NCBI GenBank assembly: GCA_018105865.1
Contig: CM030872.1
Span: 9,420,516-9,484,515, forward strand
DNA from: Metaphire vulgaris
Lineage: Eukaryota; Annelida; Clitellata; Crassiclitellata; Megascolecidae
Direction: 5' to 3'
Length of the DNA: 64,000 nt
The translations under genes were made by a program, and so were the position numbers. The stretch's first letter is position 1. Each line of letters opens with the position of its first letter. A model generated the notes under the pieces. That model was not told where the DNA came from, did not search any database, and saw only the letters and a list, made by a program, of their open reading frames with translations. Positions 23,806 through 34,792 of this stretch are shown here, piece by piece.

Positions 23806-24366
23806 ACAGAGAATGGTCTTGGCAGATGTGTGAATGGCTAGCACTTTTGAAAGGCAAGTGAAGAGGACCTAGTAATCAAGATTTTTCAAAAATTAGGGCA
23901 CTATCTCTTGTATATCAAAAGTTCTTGGATTTCAGACGTTTGCCTGTGGTCATTTTATTTCGTGTTTTTCGTGGACATTTATTATCTATTGCTTAAACTG
24001 GACATTTTTAACTACTGAGAATGGTATTGGCAGATGTGTGAATGGCTAGCACTTTTGAAAGGCAAGTGAAGAGGACCTAGTAATCAAGATTTTTCAAAAA
24101 TTAGGGCACTATCTCTTGTATATCAAAAGTTCTTGGATTTCAGACGTTTGCCTGTGGTCATTTTATTTCGTGTTTTTTCGTGGACATTTATTCTCTATTG
24201 CTTAAACTGGACATTTTTAAACTACTGAGAATGGTATTGGCAGATGTGTGAATGGCTAGCACTTTTGAAAGGCAAGTGAAGAGGACCTAGTAATCAAGAT
24301 TTTTCAAAAATTAGGGCACTATCTCTTGTATATCAAAAGTGCTTGGCATTCAGAATTTTGCCTGTG
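23805..24366. repeat. ~208-bp tandem satellite, ~3 copies
   Basis: Units start at 'gagaatggtattggcagatgtg' near 23809, 24017 and 24226. The same unit forms a second array at 58090-59120. Confidence 0.95.
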
Positions 24367-24583
24367 GTATTCTCTTTTGCCTAAAATGGACATTTTTATC
24401 AAGATACTCTTTTACCTGTCCCAAATGTATACGTCACCGCCAGTGCCAAATATTTCCCGCTTTTGTCAACGTAAATTTAGTTACTCTGAAATTGATATCT
24501 TGCCCGTATCACATACGGGATTAACGCTAAGGAGGTTAAGCCTACCCTAGCCTTTAATAAAATCCGCCTATGATCGTTAGTAC

Positions 24584-24756
24584 CTTTCACTGTTAGCCTT
24601 GCGCTAAGCACCAAATCTCCGGCGGGATTCACTGCTTTAACTGTGTACGTAGCAGCGTCGTCCAACTTTGCGTTCTTGATTGTAAGAGAATGAATGGCGT
24701 CTTTGCTTGTCATGATCCGACGATCCGAAGGCTTGATCAACTCCTGACCTTTGAAC
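24584..24756 (-). CDS. Ig gene exon 34: second half of an Ig-I domain
   Basis: 173 nt: FKGQELIKPSDRRIMTS, then HSLTIKNAKLDDAATYTV and NPAGDLVLSARLTVK. Near-identical to exon 28 (29503), from the same duplicated unit. The donor GTACTA lies 11 bp from the family-B transposon. Confidence 0.95.
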
Positions 24757-25081
24757 CTAAACGTCAGAATTTTCAAATATAGGAATGATTGACTTCACGG
24801 AATGCTCAACAATTATTTCGGTTTTATTAACACCAATGACCTCGTTACCCATGAAGAAGTGTGACGCTCTATTAACCGAAGCTATGGAGATTATATAAAG
24901 CCGATGGCACACAAAAATCAAAACCGCACAGTATCCAGGCGAAATCCAGATGGGGTTTTAATCCTGTTCTAAAATTCGGCAGTGAATTTTCAGCGCGCAC
25001 ATGCTGAGGCAATGAGTTCCAGAGTTTAAGGGGCGGCCACTGAGAGATCACGATTACCAATAACTGTCCGATTATCAGAGA

Positions 25082-25271
25082 CAGTGGCGGCTCCACAGGA
25101 GAGCCTGAGAGGGCCCCTGTCCCCTATTGAATGCCTGCCCCCCAGTGGCCCCTTTTGGGACCATACACTTAATACTACATACCTAACAACAAATGGTTGG
25201 CCCCCATGATTAGATGTTGCCACCCCAACGGCCCCCACTTGCCAAATCCTGGAGCCGCCAGTCCGCCACTG
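25082..25271. mobile_element. MITE family A, copy 2
   Basis: CAGTGGCGGCTCC... to ...CCGCCACTG, with a perfect 8-bp duplication ATCAGAGA on each side. Confidence 0.9.
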
Positions 25272-25392
25272 ATCAGAGAGGGAGAGAACCAATGCAGACA
25301 GGATATATTCAGTGTTGAACCACCGCACCAGAATGAGGAAAAGACCAATATATATTTGTATTCTTTAAAATATAAGTCGCAGTGTGATTTAC

Positions 25393-25507
25393 CATTGAAC
25401 ATTTGGTTCCGGATGACCGCCTACTTTGGCATAGAACGTTCCTTCGCCTTCTTCTATTAATACGAGATCCTCTGGTCCACTCAACAGAATCGGGACCGTG
25501 AATTGCA
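25393..25507 (-). CDS. Ig gene exon 33: first half of an Ig-I domain, variant
   Basis: 115 nt: VQFTVPILLSGPEDLVLIE, GTFYAKVGGHPEPNVQW. Differs from exon 27 (30920) by very few residues. Donor GTAAAT. Confidence 0.95.
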
Positions 25508-25936
25508 CTAAAGAACATAGAGACACTCGCTGCTTAATTAAGCTATATAACGTTCTACAAAAATGCACTCCACCGTTATACAGTATTTTGATATTTCACA
25601 AGTTTAAAGCATCAAAGTTACAATTGCTTTTACCTTATAGGCAGGGTTGGAGTTACCGGGGGGGAGTTGACCCCCTCCTCCACAACTAACTTTGCAACAC
25701 TCCCAAAAATCGCATATCGGGTACAAGCAGTTTCTGTCATGCATTGATTTTCAGTCCTCAACACCCCCCTAGCTCAAATTTCACAACTCCAACACTGCTT
25801 AAAGGCATTTTTCTACGTTTCATTCACGCTTTGTGGTACCTCTTTGCTTAGTCTGCTTAAATTAATGGTTAATACTTCACTGAACATAATTTGCTAATGT
25901 ATAAAGATCTGATCATCGTCACTTGCTTATAATTAC

Positions 25937-26124
25937 CGCTGACTGTGAGTTCCACCGAAATTGCTGTTTCTCCCTCGGAATTCTTGGCCTTTACCGTGAT
26001 CTTTCCTGCATCGGCCATTTCGCAGTCTTGTACGGTCAACGTTAGCAGATATTTATCGCCGTCTTGTTTGAGAAGACCAATGCGAGTACGACGGTCATTT
26101 TTGAATTCCCATCCGGCCTTAGAC
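25937..26124 (-). CDS. Ig gene exon 32: second half of an Ig-II domain
   Basis: 188 nt: SKAGWEFKNDRRTRIGLLK, YLLTLTVQDCEMADAGKIT, KAKNSEGETAISVELTV. The intron before it is only 163 bp, against about 1.07 kb in the paralogous pair (exons 25-26). First base G keeps the split Trp. Confidence 0.95.
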
Positions 26125-26287
26125 CTACAGTACATAAGCATCAAAAAGACGAGACTCTAATATTGCCGTAAAATCACTGTTTTTGCCCGGATACTAAAAC
26201 TATTGCGAATTCAAATTGCAGATTGATTGATCTTGTTCTAAATCTTGCTTTCACCCGATTGTAGTTGAAAACTGATTGAAAACTGAC

Positions 26288-26402
26288 CATGTAACAGTCG
26301 GCTGTGGTTTTGCGCTGACCAGGCATTTGAGGAGGATTTCGTCGTGCTCTGTTAATGTTATGTCGGCCATTTTCTCGATGAATATCGGTGCCCACAATCT
26401 CT
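26288..26402 (-). CDS. Ig gene exon 31: first half of an Ig-II domain
   Basis: 115 nt: ERLWAPIFIEKMADITLTE, ILLKCLVSAKPQPTVTW. Strand-B Cys present. Donor GTCAGT, the class-typical form. Confidence 0.95.
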
Positions 26403-26624
26403 CTGTAAAGAGTAGAACATGCCGAATAAATCAAGTTCCAAACTTCGAAACTTTGCAGATTTACACTAAATCAAGTTCCAAATTCTATCAAATGCGAAAC
26501 TTTAAATGTAATGTGTAATTAAAATGATGATGATGATGATGATACTTTACTACTGTTAACTGCCATCTCGCTGATTCTATCAAATGCGATGAGAAGTAAT
26601 TAAATGTAATGTGTAATAAAAATG

Positions 26625-26738
<114 letters not shown>

Positions 26739-27292
26739 GCTATTATTTCTAACATAAATATGAACAATATCTAACAATTTTAAAAGTTTCTAACATAAAT
26801 CGGTTTGAAATGATATCCTAAACGTGAAGTTTGCAAAATCTGAAATAAATAGGCATAGGCCTACGCTGCCAAGGAAGTCTTATATAAATTCAATAATAAA
26901 GGTTGATGCAAATAGTTTGATCTTCCCGGGGGCCGAGTGTGACCCCCACTGATCAGTGTCGACAGTCGCAAATTTCGGTTAAAATATTTTGAATTTTGCA
27001 CCCCGAGGTCTCTCCCTCCACCGCCACGCTGGGGACAAAATGTGTGAGGTTGAAGTAGTGCGAGTCATCATCATAACAGTTTAGACGAAGAGCAGCATTG
27101 AAATAATATGAGTCTATACGCAAAAATACTTTGAAAATAGAGCTCATGAAAGTCAATGATTTGACCAACTGGAAACAAAAATCCAACACAGTTTCGAAAA
27201 TATGCCAAGAAAAAATTAAATAACTGAACTAAATTCAATTTCACACAAAATACCATAAACTTTAGACCCGTTGTGCTCTAATTAATGGGTAC

Positions 27293-27465
27293 CTTTAACG
27301 GTAAGTTTGGCCATAGCAGCTATTTCTCCGGCTGTGTTGGTTGCCCTGATCGTGTATAAACCTCTGTCGTCAAGCTTCGCATTTCTAACCGTAAGCGAAT
27401 GTTCTTGGTCTTTACTCGAACACACGATCAAATCCGATGGTTTGATTGGTCGGCCATCTTTCCAC
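27293..27465 (-). CDS. Ig gene exon 30: second half of an Ig-I domain
   Basis: 173 nt: WKDGRPIKPSDLIVCSSKD, HSLTVRNAKLDDRGLYTI, TNTAGEIAAMAKLTVK. Closest to exon 24 (34000). Donor GTACCC is weak. Confidence 0.95.
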
Positions 27466-27680
27466 CTGTTAAGCACGACGATGTATTGAAGCCGTTGTAT
27501 AACCAAAATACAAGAGTAGAGAAAATGTCGAGAGAGAAAAAAACAAAAAGTTAGAAGTTTAGAAATAGTTTCTCATTTGAGTGTCGTTTTGCTAACATTT
27601 GCAATATTTCCAAGCATGTAGAAGAACCAAGATAACTATTATAGAACTGGTTCAGCATGCATATATATTTCATGCCATAT

Positions 27681-27761
27681 TTAACCCCTTAACTGGGCAA
27701 CTATTTGTAACTCAATGTAAAATGGACGAGCGTTACTCGGAGCACCCAGTTAAGGGGTTAA
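27681..27761. mobile_element. Palindromic TTAA MITE, copy 2
   Basis: TTAACCCCTTAACTGGGC...GCACCCAGTTAAGGGGTTAA, 81 bp. The core carries the 'cgttactcgg' variant shared with the copy at 49039. Confidence 0.9.
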
Positions 27762-27972
27762 GGTCATATCAGTTATAAGAAGAAGGATTTTTGAAAACTA
27801 TGGCGTCTGTCCCTGGCGCAATAGGAAATATTTGTACCGGTCCGCTAAACCTAAGAGCTTTGGAAGAACTGACGCTAAACACTGCTTGTACCGATATCGT
27901 TTTAGTGAGTAGAAAAGATCACTAATAGATGTCCAATGCCCCTTCACGACACATCTGACAATATGCTGGTTG

Positions 27973-28161
27973 CAGTGGCGGCTCTAGGATTTGGCAAGTG
28001 GGGGGCCGTTGGGGTGGCAACTTCTAATCATGGGGGCCAACCATTTGTTGTTTAATGTATGTAGCATTAAGTATAGGGTCCCAACTGGGAGGCCACTGAG
28101 GGGGCCAGGCAGTCAATAGGGGGGCACGGGCCCCTGGCCCTCCCGCGTGGAGCCGCCACTG
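27973..28161. mobile_element. MITE family A, copy 3 (reverse orientation)
   Basis: CAGTGGCGGCTCTAGGATTT to GGAGCCGCCACTG. Flanks gctggttg / actggttg match at seven of eight bases. 28340-28500 beyond it shares an inverted block with 51600-51720. Confidence 0.85.
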
Positions 28162-28684
28162 ACTGGTTGTTTTTGACGTTGTTGGTTGCATATGCGTTAA
28201 CTTGGATTAAAAAAGTGTGGGTCTCAACTCTAATACCTTGCCCTTCCCTAACCTAGCCTCTCAAAACGTGGGGAGGGTTCGAGAGTCCAGCAGTGTTCCA
28301 GATGAGGTAGGTGACTTTACGTACCGCAAAATGACCTTGATTGATGGAACGTGTATACAATTAGTACCGGGTTAGCAGCATTTGGATGCGAAGGTAAAAC
28401 GCGAGTCTAGAGAAAGCAGTGGCAAGCTACTCTAGATTAATGGCGTAAGCCACCTGCGTCGCTGCTCGGCTATTGTACACGGAGATCAGCGCCGGACCTT
28501 ACGATCGCTCGAGTACGGGACTACCTTTGCATGTACTCAAAATTTTCTGACTTTGCAAAATCGCAAAATTGTCAGAGCGATTTTTCCACAGAGCGCTGTA
28601 AATTCACTAAAATGACCGTGATATCACGCATTGAGAGCCATTCTAAATATTGACAAATAGCAGTTAAGCAGCACAGTAAATTAC

Positions 28685-28799
28685 CATTGAACTCTTGGAA
28701 CCGGTTTTCCAGTGATCTTTGCATAGAAGGATCCACTTTCCTCCTCGAAGATCACCAGGTCAGAGGGGCCTTTGACTAACGCCGGTTTGATAGTTTTCT
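28685..28799 (-). CDS. Ig gene exon 29: first half of an Ig-I domain
   Basis: 115 nt: EKTIKPALVKGPSDLVIFE, GSFYAKITGKPVPRVQW. First domain of the second copy of the three-domain unit. Closest to exon 23. Donor GTAATT. Confidence 0.95.
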
Positions 28800-28824
28800 C
28801 TAAAACAATAATTGCCGCAATAAA

Positions 28825-29150
28825 ATCATGCCAATTAAAGAATGAGATTACACAGCAAGACCATAATGTGAATGAATGGCCGTGTGAAACACATTGATTG
28901 ACAGTTTTCGAAACTCATGGATGCTACTGTCATATGCATATACTGTATAACTCAATTATGCCAATTATGTTATGTTGTACATCGCGTTAAAGAAAGAGAT
29001 TATCATGCCAATTAAAGAATGAGATTACACCGCAAGACCATAATGTGAATGAATTGCCATGTGAAACATAGGCGTAACATTGATTGACAGTTTTCGAAAG
29101 TCATGGAAGCTACTGATATATCCATATATAACTCAATTATGCCAAATTCA
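28825..29150. repeat. ~177-bp direct duplication, two copies
   Basis: 'atgccaattaaagaatgagattacac' begins both copies (about 28829 and 29007), and both end near 'tataactcaattatgccaa'. Confidence 0.85.
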
Positions 29151-29502
29151 TTGACGACATCATCGTGTACAATACATAATGCATGGGATTGTGCGACATA
29201 CGTCTAAAACCGCACAGTTTTTAACCGTACAGTTATACTCTACAAATACTGCTGTTGTCATATTAATGAGAAAAGAAGACTTGATTACAGTATATTATTT
29301 ATTTTCGCTTTATATTTTTACTAAAATTAACATTGGCGCAATTTGTCAGACACAATAGGAAGACTGATTCAGCGGTGTTATAATCTTAAAATCACTAATT
29401 AATAGGAACTAATTTCAATTATTTTCATGATTTATTCGAGTTTATCTTTCATCCGCGAAAAAGCACAGTAGAGCCAACCAGTTAGCAATGTATCGTTAGT
29501 AC

Positions 29503-29675
29503 CTTTCACTGTTAGCCTTGCGCTAAGCACTAAATCTCCGGCGGGATTCACTGCTTTAACTGTGTACGTAGCAGCGTCGTCCAGCTTTGCGTTTTTGATT
29601 GTAAGAGAATGAACGGCGTCTTTGCTTGTCATGATCCGATGCGCAGAAGGCTTGATCAACTCCTGACCTTTGAAC
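29503..29675 (-). CDS. Ig gene exon 28: second half of an Ig-I domain
   Basis: 173 nt: FKGQELIKPSAHRIMTS, HSLTIKNAKLDDAATYTV, NPAGDLVLSARLTVK. Near-identical to exon 34. The empty target site of the family-B transposon lies just past its donor. Confidence 0.95.
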
Positions 29676-30073
29676 CTAAACATCAACATTTTCAACTAGA
29701 AATTAACTTCATAATGAATTCTGACAAAGTTATTTCGGCTTTATTAATACAGATTTCCTCACAGCCTCAAACGACGTTAATATAAACACCGCAATATCTG
29801 ACTACACGCAGCCATTAGGCCTATACATTGAAATTTTAGTTGTAGTGACCAGATTCTCTCTGAAAATCCTAGTTTCTTATTGTATTTGCTGAAAGAGCTG
29901 CTTCAAAATCTGTTAAAATAATCCCTCTATCTGGCCTCATCCTTGACTTAGACACTTAGAAATTCAGCCAATATTCAATCCACACACTTTCATTTATATA
30001 TGTCCTCATGGAAATTCTTCATCCAAAATTCAAGGACAATCCATCCCTACTAATTCCTGCATTATTCAAGCTA

Positions 30074-30077
<4 letters not shown>

Positions 30078-30106
<29 letters not shown>

Positions 30107-30134
30107 TTCTCCCTCTCTCTCCCTCTCTCTCTCC
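30078..30134. repeat. (CT)n microsatellite
   Basis: TCTC dinucleotides with a few TTT and CCC interruptions. Confidence 0.9.
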
Positions 30135-30369
30135 ATCTTTTTGACTTATAAACACGTCAAGACCAAACTCTTCAATTAAAACAGCAACCTATGACTCGAA
30201 GGTGACTATAAAGACAGATTATGTTAAGCGTTGAACAAATACTCCAGAATTAGGAGAAAGGTCAAGATAAATGTATATAAATATTATATATTTTGTGCCT
30301 TCGGTACTTAACTCCCGAAAGTCTTAAGAAGAAAAAAGATTGTCCGAAGACAAAATTAATGTGTGTGTG

Positions 30370-30800
30370 TCAACTCTCGTCTGGTTCGTCGAGGCTTGCA
30401 ACGGAAAAAGTTCCTCGAAAAGATATTGCGCCGAAGCGTTGGCTAGCCATGGACAAACGTTGGGATAAAAAGCTTCCTTCTCTAATGTCTCCGGAAGACT
30501 CAGAAATGCGACGACTTGATTGTTTTAAGAAAAGAAAGATCGGATGGTTCCTGGAAGATGGAATACCCGCTCGAGATAGCGCCCGGTAGACCACGTCATT
30601 GATAATTGTGTGACGTGGGACACTGACGTCTGGGCCGAGCGAGCAGGACAATCCGTGGGATCCGACTTCCAAGACCAGAGGGCGCATGTGCACATGTCGT
30701 TCGCAGATGTTGGCACCGAGGCGCAGACTGCCGACAATAATTCTAACAGCATCGGCTTTCATGCTCAAGCTGCAAGAAGCAATCTACGCTATAAATAAAT
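30370..30800 (-). mobile_element. Internally deleted retrotransposon ORF fragment
   Basis: The minus-strand reading AVRIIVGSLRLGANICERH, GSHGLSCSLG, TIINDVVYRALSRAGIPS then joins to GDIREGSFLSQRLSMASQR. These are the conserved ends of a protein region typical of invertebrate non-LTR elements (LRLG..IC..H, HGLSC, LND...RAL..AGIP, and F..QRLS.A.QRGN). The central DGKRPDG part is missing, so it is a deleted relic. It lies in the intron between exons 27 and 28. Confidence 0.75.
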
Positions 30801-30919
30801 AAATACTATATATATATTTTTTCTAGGAAAAAAGGTTTGGGAACGCACCCTCTTTTACTCTTCAATATATCTTAAAACAATCTGGCAAAAGGTAACGCTT
30901 ACTACAAAATGTGGTTTAC

Positions 30920-31034
30920 CATTGAACATTTGGTTCCGGATGGCCGCCTACTTTGGCATAGAACGTTCCTTCTCCTTCTTCTATTAATACGAGATCCTCT
31001 GGTCCACTCAACAGAATAGGGATCGTGAATTGCA
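30920..31034 (-). CDS. Ig gene exon 27: first half of an Ig-I domain, variant
   Basis: 115 nt: VQFTIPILLSGPEDLVLIE, GTFYAKVGGHPEPNVQW. Paralogue of exon 33, with flanking intron sequence also conserved. Donor GTAAAC. Confidence 0.95.
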
Positions 31035-31229
31035 CTAAAGTACAGTATACAGTACATATAAACACTCGTTCTTACATCTGTTTTTGAACTCACGCAGCAT
31101 AAAATTCTATAGACCTCTAATAGGCGCTGAACAATAACACAGATCAATCGTTACCAATCATCCGAACGATGATTTTTCATATATAAATCTGCATACATAA
31201 TATATACAGTATGTATATATGTATATAAA

Positions 31230-31322
31230 ATATGCAGTAGCACTTCGTCATAGCGTAGATCCTACGTTATAATCGAGTATACGCTATAACCGAGTCCATT
31301 ATAACGAGGTTCTACTGTATAT
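31230..31322. mobile_element. Fragment of pogo-like MITE
   Basis: Ends in TTATAACGAGGTTCTACTG, the terminal sequence of the complete copy at 35853-36034. Only one end is preserved. Confidence 0.65.
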
Positions 31323-31461
31323 ATGGATAGTCAGATGGACAGTAATTTTCAATTTGCATTTAAATGAATAACAGGTTTCATAGTCAAAATTGAGCACTTG
31401 TAACATAATTAACTCCTTAGAAGTGCTCTTTCGATCTAAAGAATTATCGTAATAATCATCA

Positions 31462-31770
31462 GGGCTGTCCATTAATTATGTCAAATTTTTGCAATTTTGA
31501 CCCCCCCCTTGTCAACAACTGTCAACTTTCAATCTTACGTCAACAACTCTTGACCCCAAAGATCAATGACAGGTCCCAATAACAAGGTTAATTTTTGTGG
31601 TAATGACCATTTTTTCCTTTTTTCCTCATCGCGTGTCAAAATGTGCCTTTTTCTAATACTTTTTCCATTGTAATCTAAAGATTATTTGAAAAAGGCTTGT
31701 TGACGCAACTAACAACTCATAAACTTTTCGACCCCTCCCCTAAATTGTTGACGTAATTAATGGACAGCCC
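31462..31770. mobile_element. MITE with GGGCTGTCCATTAATTA ends
   Basis: Inverted ends GGGCTGTCCATTAATTATGTCAA / TTGACGTAATTAATGGACAGCCC (each quoted in part) enclose about 270 bp. Partial copies lie at 36265-36400 and 42230-42302. Its right end lies 14 bp from the donor of exon 26. Confidence 0.85.
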
Positions 31771-31784
31771 CTCAGGCGACCTAC

Positions 31785-31972
31785 TGCTGACTGTGAGTTC
31801 CACCGAAATTGCTGCTTCTCCCTCGGAATTCTTGGCCTTTACCGTGATCTTTCCTGCATCGGCCATTTCGCAGTCTTGTACGGTCAACGTTAGCAGATAT
31901 TTATCGGCGTCTTGTTTGAGAAGACCAATGCGAGTACGACGGTCATTTTTGAATTCCCATTCGGCTTTAGAC
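31785..31972 (-). CDS. Ig gene exon 26: second half of an Ig-II domain
   Basis: 188 nt: SKAEWEFKNDRRTRIGLLK, YLLTLTVQDCEMADAGKIT, KNSEGEAAISVELTV. Paralogue of exon 32, with three or so residue changes. Donor GTAGGT. Confidence 0.95.
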
Positions 31973-32333
31973 CTGAGAAAGTTTAACAACAAGAAAACTG
32001 ATTGCTTCGCGCTGACGACAAGAACTCTGAGGGAAATGCAACTTATTGCGATGTTCAATAGTTGTTCATTTGGCTAACATTAATGCCACTACAGATCAAA
32101 CTCCAATCTTGTAGGCTACCGTATGCTAGCAAATTATGAGAATACGAAAGAAAATAATCCTTATTTGAATTTTAAATGTCTCGATTAGAAGCTATTAAAG
32201 AGCACATACTGAAATAAGAAATTATTACACCCCATAATTTCTTTCAATTTCTTATGCCTATTCAGCTTAATAAGTGGTAAAGGCAAACATCGTAAAAGAA
32301 ACATCCCACGCAGAGGTCATACAGTTTAAAGCC

Positions 32334-32406
32334 AAGGTGGTGTAGCGGTAGTGTTCTAGGCCCGCGACCGGAGGGTAGCGGGTTTGAATCTGACCCTAGC
32401 CACTGC
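32334..32406 (+). mobile_element. tRNA-derived SINE head
   Basis: GGTGGTGTAGCGGTAGTG (A-box-like) and GCGGGTTTGAATCTGACC (B-box-like) are spaced as in a tRNA. Homologous minus-strand copies at 36117 and 41394 show this is an interspersed family and not a tRNA gene. A family-A MITE starts immediately at its end. Confidence 0.8.
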
Positions 32407-32570
32407 CAGTGGCGGCTCCAGGATTTGACAAGTGGGGGGCGTTGGGGTCGCCAACTTCTAATCATGGGGGCCAACCATTTGTTGTTAGGTATGTAGTATT
32501 AAGTATAGGGTCCCAACAGGGGGCCACTAGGGGGCCAGGCACTCAATACAGGGGCCAGGCACTCAATGGA
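32407..32570. mobile_element. MITE family A, copy 4 (truncated)
   Basis: Starts CAGTGGCGGCTCCAGGATTT, but the right inverted end is missing. Confidence 0.75.
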
Positions 32571-32844
32571 CTGGCAGCGACTCTGGACAAGTTGTTCATC
32601 CTTGACGTGCTATGCACTTACGATTCTTCACTTTGTGAATGACTTAACATATGTTACCCGCCACTCGGCTGGGGTACAACTGCGCAGCGACCCCCCGGTG
32701 GCGGATGGGGGAAGTCAAGTTGTTGCACCGTCCTTGGTGGATGTATTCAACTGTGGAAGAACTCACTGGTACTTCGTACGATTCTTCACTTTGTGAATGA
32801 CTCATAAGGACATATGACGGAAACAGGAGGCGGATCAACATTCT

Positions 32845-32975
32845 GTGTCCTGAAGAGCTGGCAGAGGGCAGGATGGTGACGATGCTAGGATGGTGACGAT
32901 GCCTCTTGAAATGTCTTGTAAGCTATTGCCACCAATGGGTTGGCAGAAAGCAATGATGATGATGATGATGTAGGT
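32845..32975 (+). mobile_element. LINE 3' end fragment with (GAT)n tail
   Basis: 'gttggcagaaagcaatgatgatgatg' matches the tail of the LINE copies at 5700, 37840 and 39585. The upstream ORF part is degraded. Confidence 0.6.
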
Positions 32976-33038
32976 TAATGCTACTGTAATAATATAATAC
33001 TATGTGAAGATAGTATTAGAACTTATTTGAAAACTGAC

Positions 33039-33153
33039 CATGTGATAGTTGGTTGCGGTTTTGCACTGACGACGCATTTGAGTACAATTTCATCATGTTC
33101 TGTTAATTCAATGTCTGCCATTTTCTCGACGAAAATGGGAGCCCACAATATCT
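33039..33153 (-). CDS. Ig gene exon 25: first half of an Ig-II domain
   Basis: 115 nt: EILWAPIFVEKMADIELTE, IVLKCVVSAKPQPTITW. Paralogue of exon 31. Donor GTCAGT. Confidence 0.95.
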
Positions 33154-33680
33154 CTAAAAAGCATAGAATATACTGATTAAGCTAATATGAGAATTGTCAA
33201 ATCCTGTCAATAAAACTGATTTCTACAGTTTCCCCTAATAAAGGCATGAAATATGCGAAAAGGGCTGTATGGGATCTGTCTATGTCATTTCGGTTTCCGG
33301 CTGTCTTAATAAAAGCTATGATGCCTTGAGATAAATGTGATAACAATTGTTACCAGTAGCAAACTATATAAGACATCAATCAGTCTTAGCTGAATTAAGC
33401 TGAAGCTAATTTGACAGAAACCACGTTGTCATTCACTATAGGCACGCAGATACAAGGTGTTGGCATTCCATTGAATGCATTTTGTTACACTTCCAGACAG
33501 TATACCTTAGCTACAAAACTTAAACGATTTCTGTCATTCCCTCAGTATGAATGACAAAGACTAGATAAAAATTAGCAATAAATCGACTGGCCGAAAACTA
33601 ACATGGATCTAATTGCAAATTACTTAAAAGCATTGAATGGGCTCGAATTGATACGATTTTCAAGAGAATCACAAAACATG

Positions 33681-33870
33681 TGCATTCGAACGAGGTGTGC
33701 ATTTGAACGCGGTGTGCATTTGGACGCGGTGTGCATTTGAACGCGGTGGACATTTAAACGCGGTGTGCATTTGAACGCGGTGTGCATTTGAACGCGATGT
33801 GCATTTGAACGCGGTGGGCATTTGAACGCGGTGGGCATTTGGACGCGGTGGGCATTTAAACCCGGCATGC
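33681..33870. repeat. 17-bp minisatellite, ~11 copies
   Basis: The unit tgcatttgaacgcggtg is repeated with one or two changes per copy. It lies in the intron between exons 24 and 25. The apparent peptide repeats in these frames follow from three 17-bp units making 17 codons and have no coding support. Confidence 0.95.
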
Positions 33871-33999
33871 ATTTCAGCATACTAGCATTTCAACGCTGTA
33901 TGTAGTTGCCTGGAATTTGTCGATTTTTTGCTTAAAATAGGCAACTGATGTATCTGCAAATGAAAGTAAGAACGTCATATAGGCCTACAGTGGAGTTAC

Positions 34000-34172
34000 C
34001 TTTGACGGTAAGCTTGGCGCTGGCCGCGATTTCTCCAGCTTCATTCACTGCTTTGACCGTATATGAACCTTTATCATCGAGCTTTGCATTTCTAACCGTA
34101 AGCGAATGTGTCTGATCTTTGATCGAGTATATCATAACGTCTGATGGTTTGATCAACCGCCCATCTTTCCAC
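34000..34172 (-). CDS. Ig gene exon 24: second half of an Ig-I domain
   Basis: 173 nt: WKDGRLIKPSDVMIYSIKD, HSLTVRNAKLDDKGSYTV, NEAGEIAASAKLTVK. Closest to exon 30. Donor GTAACT. Confidence 0.95.
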
Positions 34173-34326
34173 CTAAAAAGATCGGAACAGACAGAACATT
34201 ACGATCAGTATTACGATCAACTACGATTATTAGCATTAGCTTTACTGTTATTAGATAGCGCTATTTGTAACAGAATGCGCAGAATTAATAACATCTTGGC
34301 TAGATGACATCATTGTGTGGAGTGAC

Positions 34327-34667
34327 CAGGGGCGTAGCGATGGTGGGTATATCGGTAAATATACCCACAAAATCTCAAATGCGCAGTTCAGAATAGTTTA
34401 AACGACGGCGGTCAAAATATCTATACCCTCAAATCGAATCCCTGGCTAGTGACGATGGCTTGTAATCACTTACCCGCATAGTGACGATGGCTTGTAGCCA
34501 GGGGCGTAGCGACGGGGCGTATATCGGTATATATACCTCCTTCCCCAAAAATCAGGCTACCTTAAAATGTTTAATATGTTGTTTAAGATTTTCAAAGTTT
34601 TTAAAGATTTATATCCCCAAATTACATTATACCCCCAAATCATATTCCTGACTACGCCCCTCCTTGT
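34327..34667. mobile_element. Two adjacent 'aggggcgtagcga' elements
   Basis: 34327-34453 and 34497-34667 each start with AGGGGCGTAGCGA and share 'tatatcggtaaatatac' type cores. The second ends CTACGCCCCT. They resemble 20787-20985. Confidence 0.6.
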
Positions 34668-34693
34668 AACAAGACATGACATGAGCAATTATG

Positions 34694-34695
<2 letters not shown>

Positions 34696-34762
<67 letters not shown>
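34696..34762. repeat. (ATT)n microsatellite
   Basis: About 22 triplets, then TAAA repeats, ending about 30 bp from the exon 23 donor. Confidence 0.95.
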
Positions 34763-34763
<1 letters not shown>

Positions 34764-34792
34764 ATAAATAAATAAATAATATAGTGACATAC

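Larger units (their letters stand above)
22749..24572. mobile_element. 1.8 kb TIR element carrying two tandem satellites (family B)
   Basis: Perfect ends CATAGGCGGATT / AATCCGCCTATG and a perfect 8-bp target duplication ATCGTTAG (22741-22748 and 24573-24580). The paralogous intron at 29491-29502 shows the unfilled site with one ATCGTTAG. Inside are a 163-bp tandem (22975-23805) and a roughly 208-bp tandem (23805-24366). No transposase reading frame, so it is non-autonomous. Confidence 0.92.

Noticed and set aside
22975..24366. CRISPR-like direct repeats
   Set aside because: Whole units are repeated without unique spacers, in a eukaryotic intron.
33620..33880. Repetitive open frames with HRVQM/FKCPP-like repeats
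   Set aside because: Produced by the 17-bp minisatellite; three units make 17 codons in all frames.
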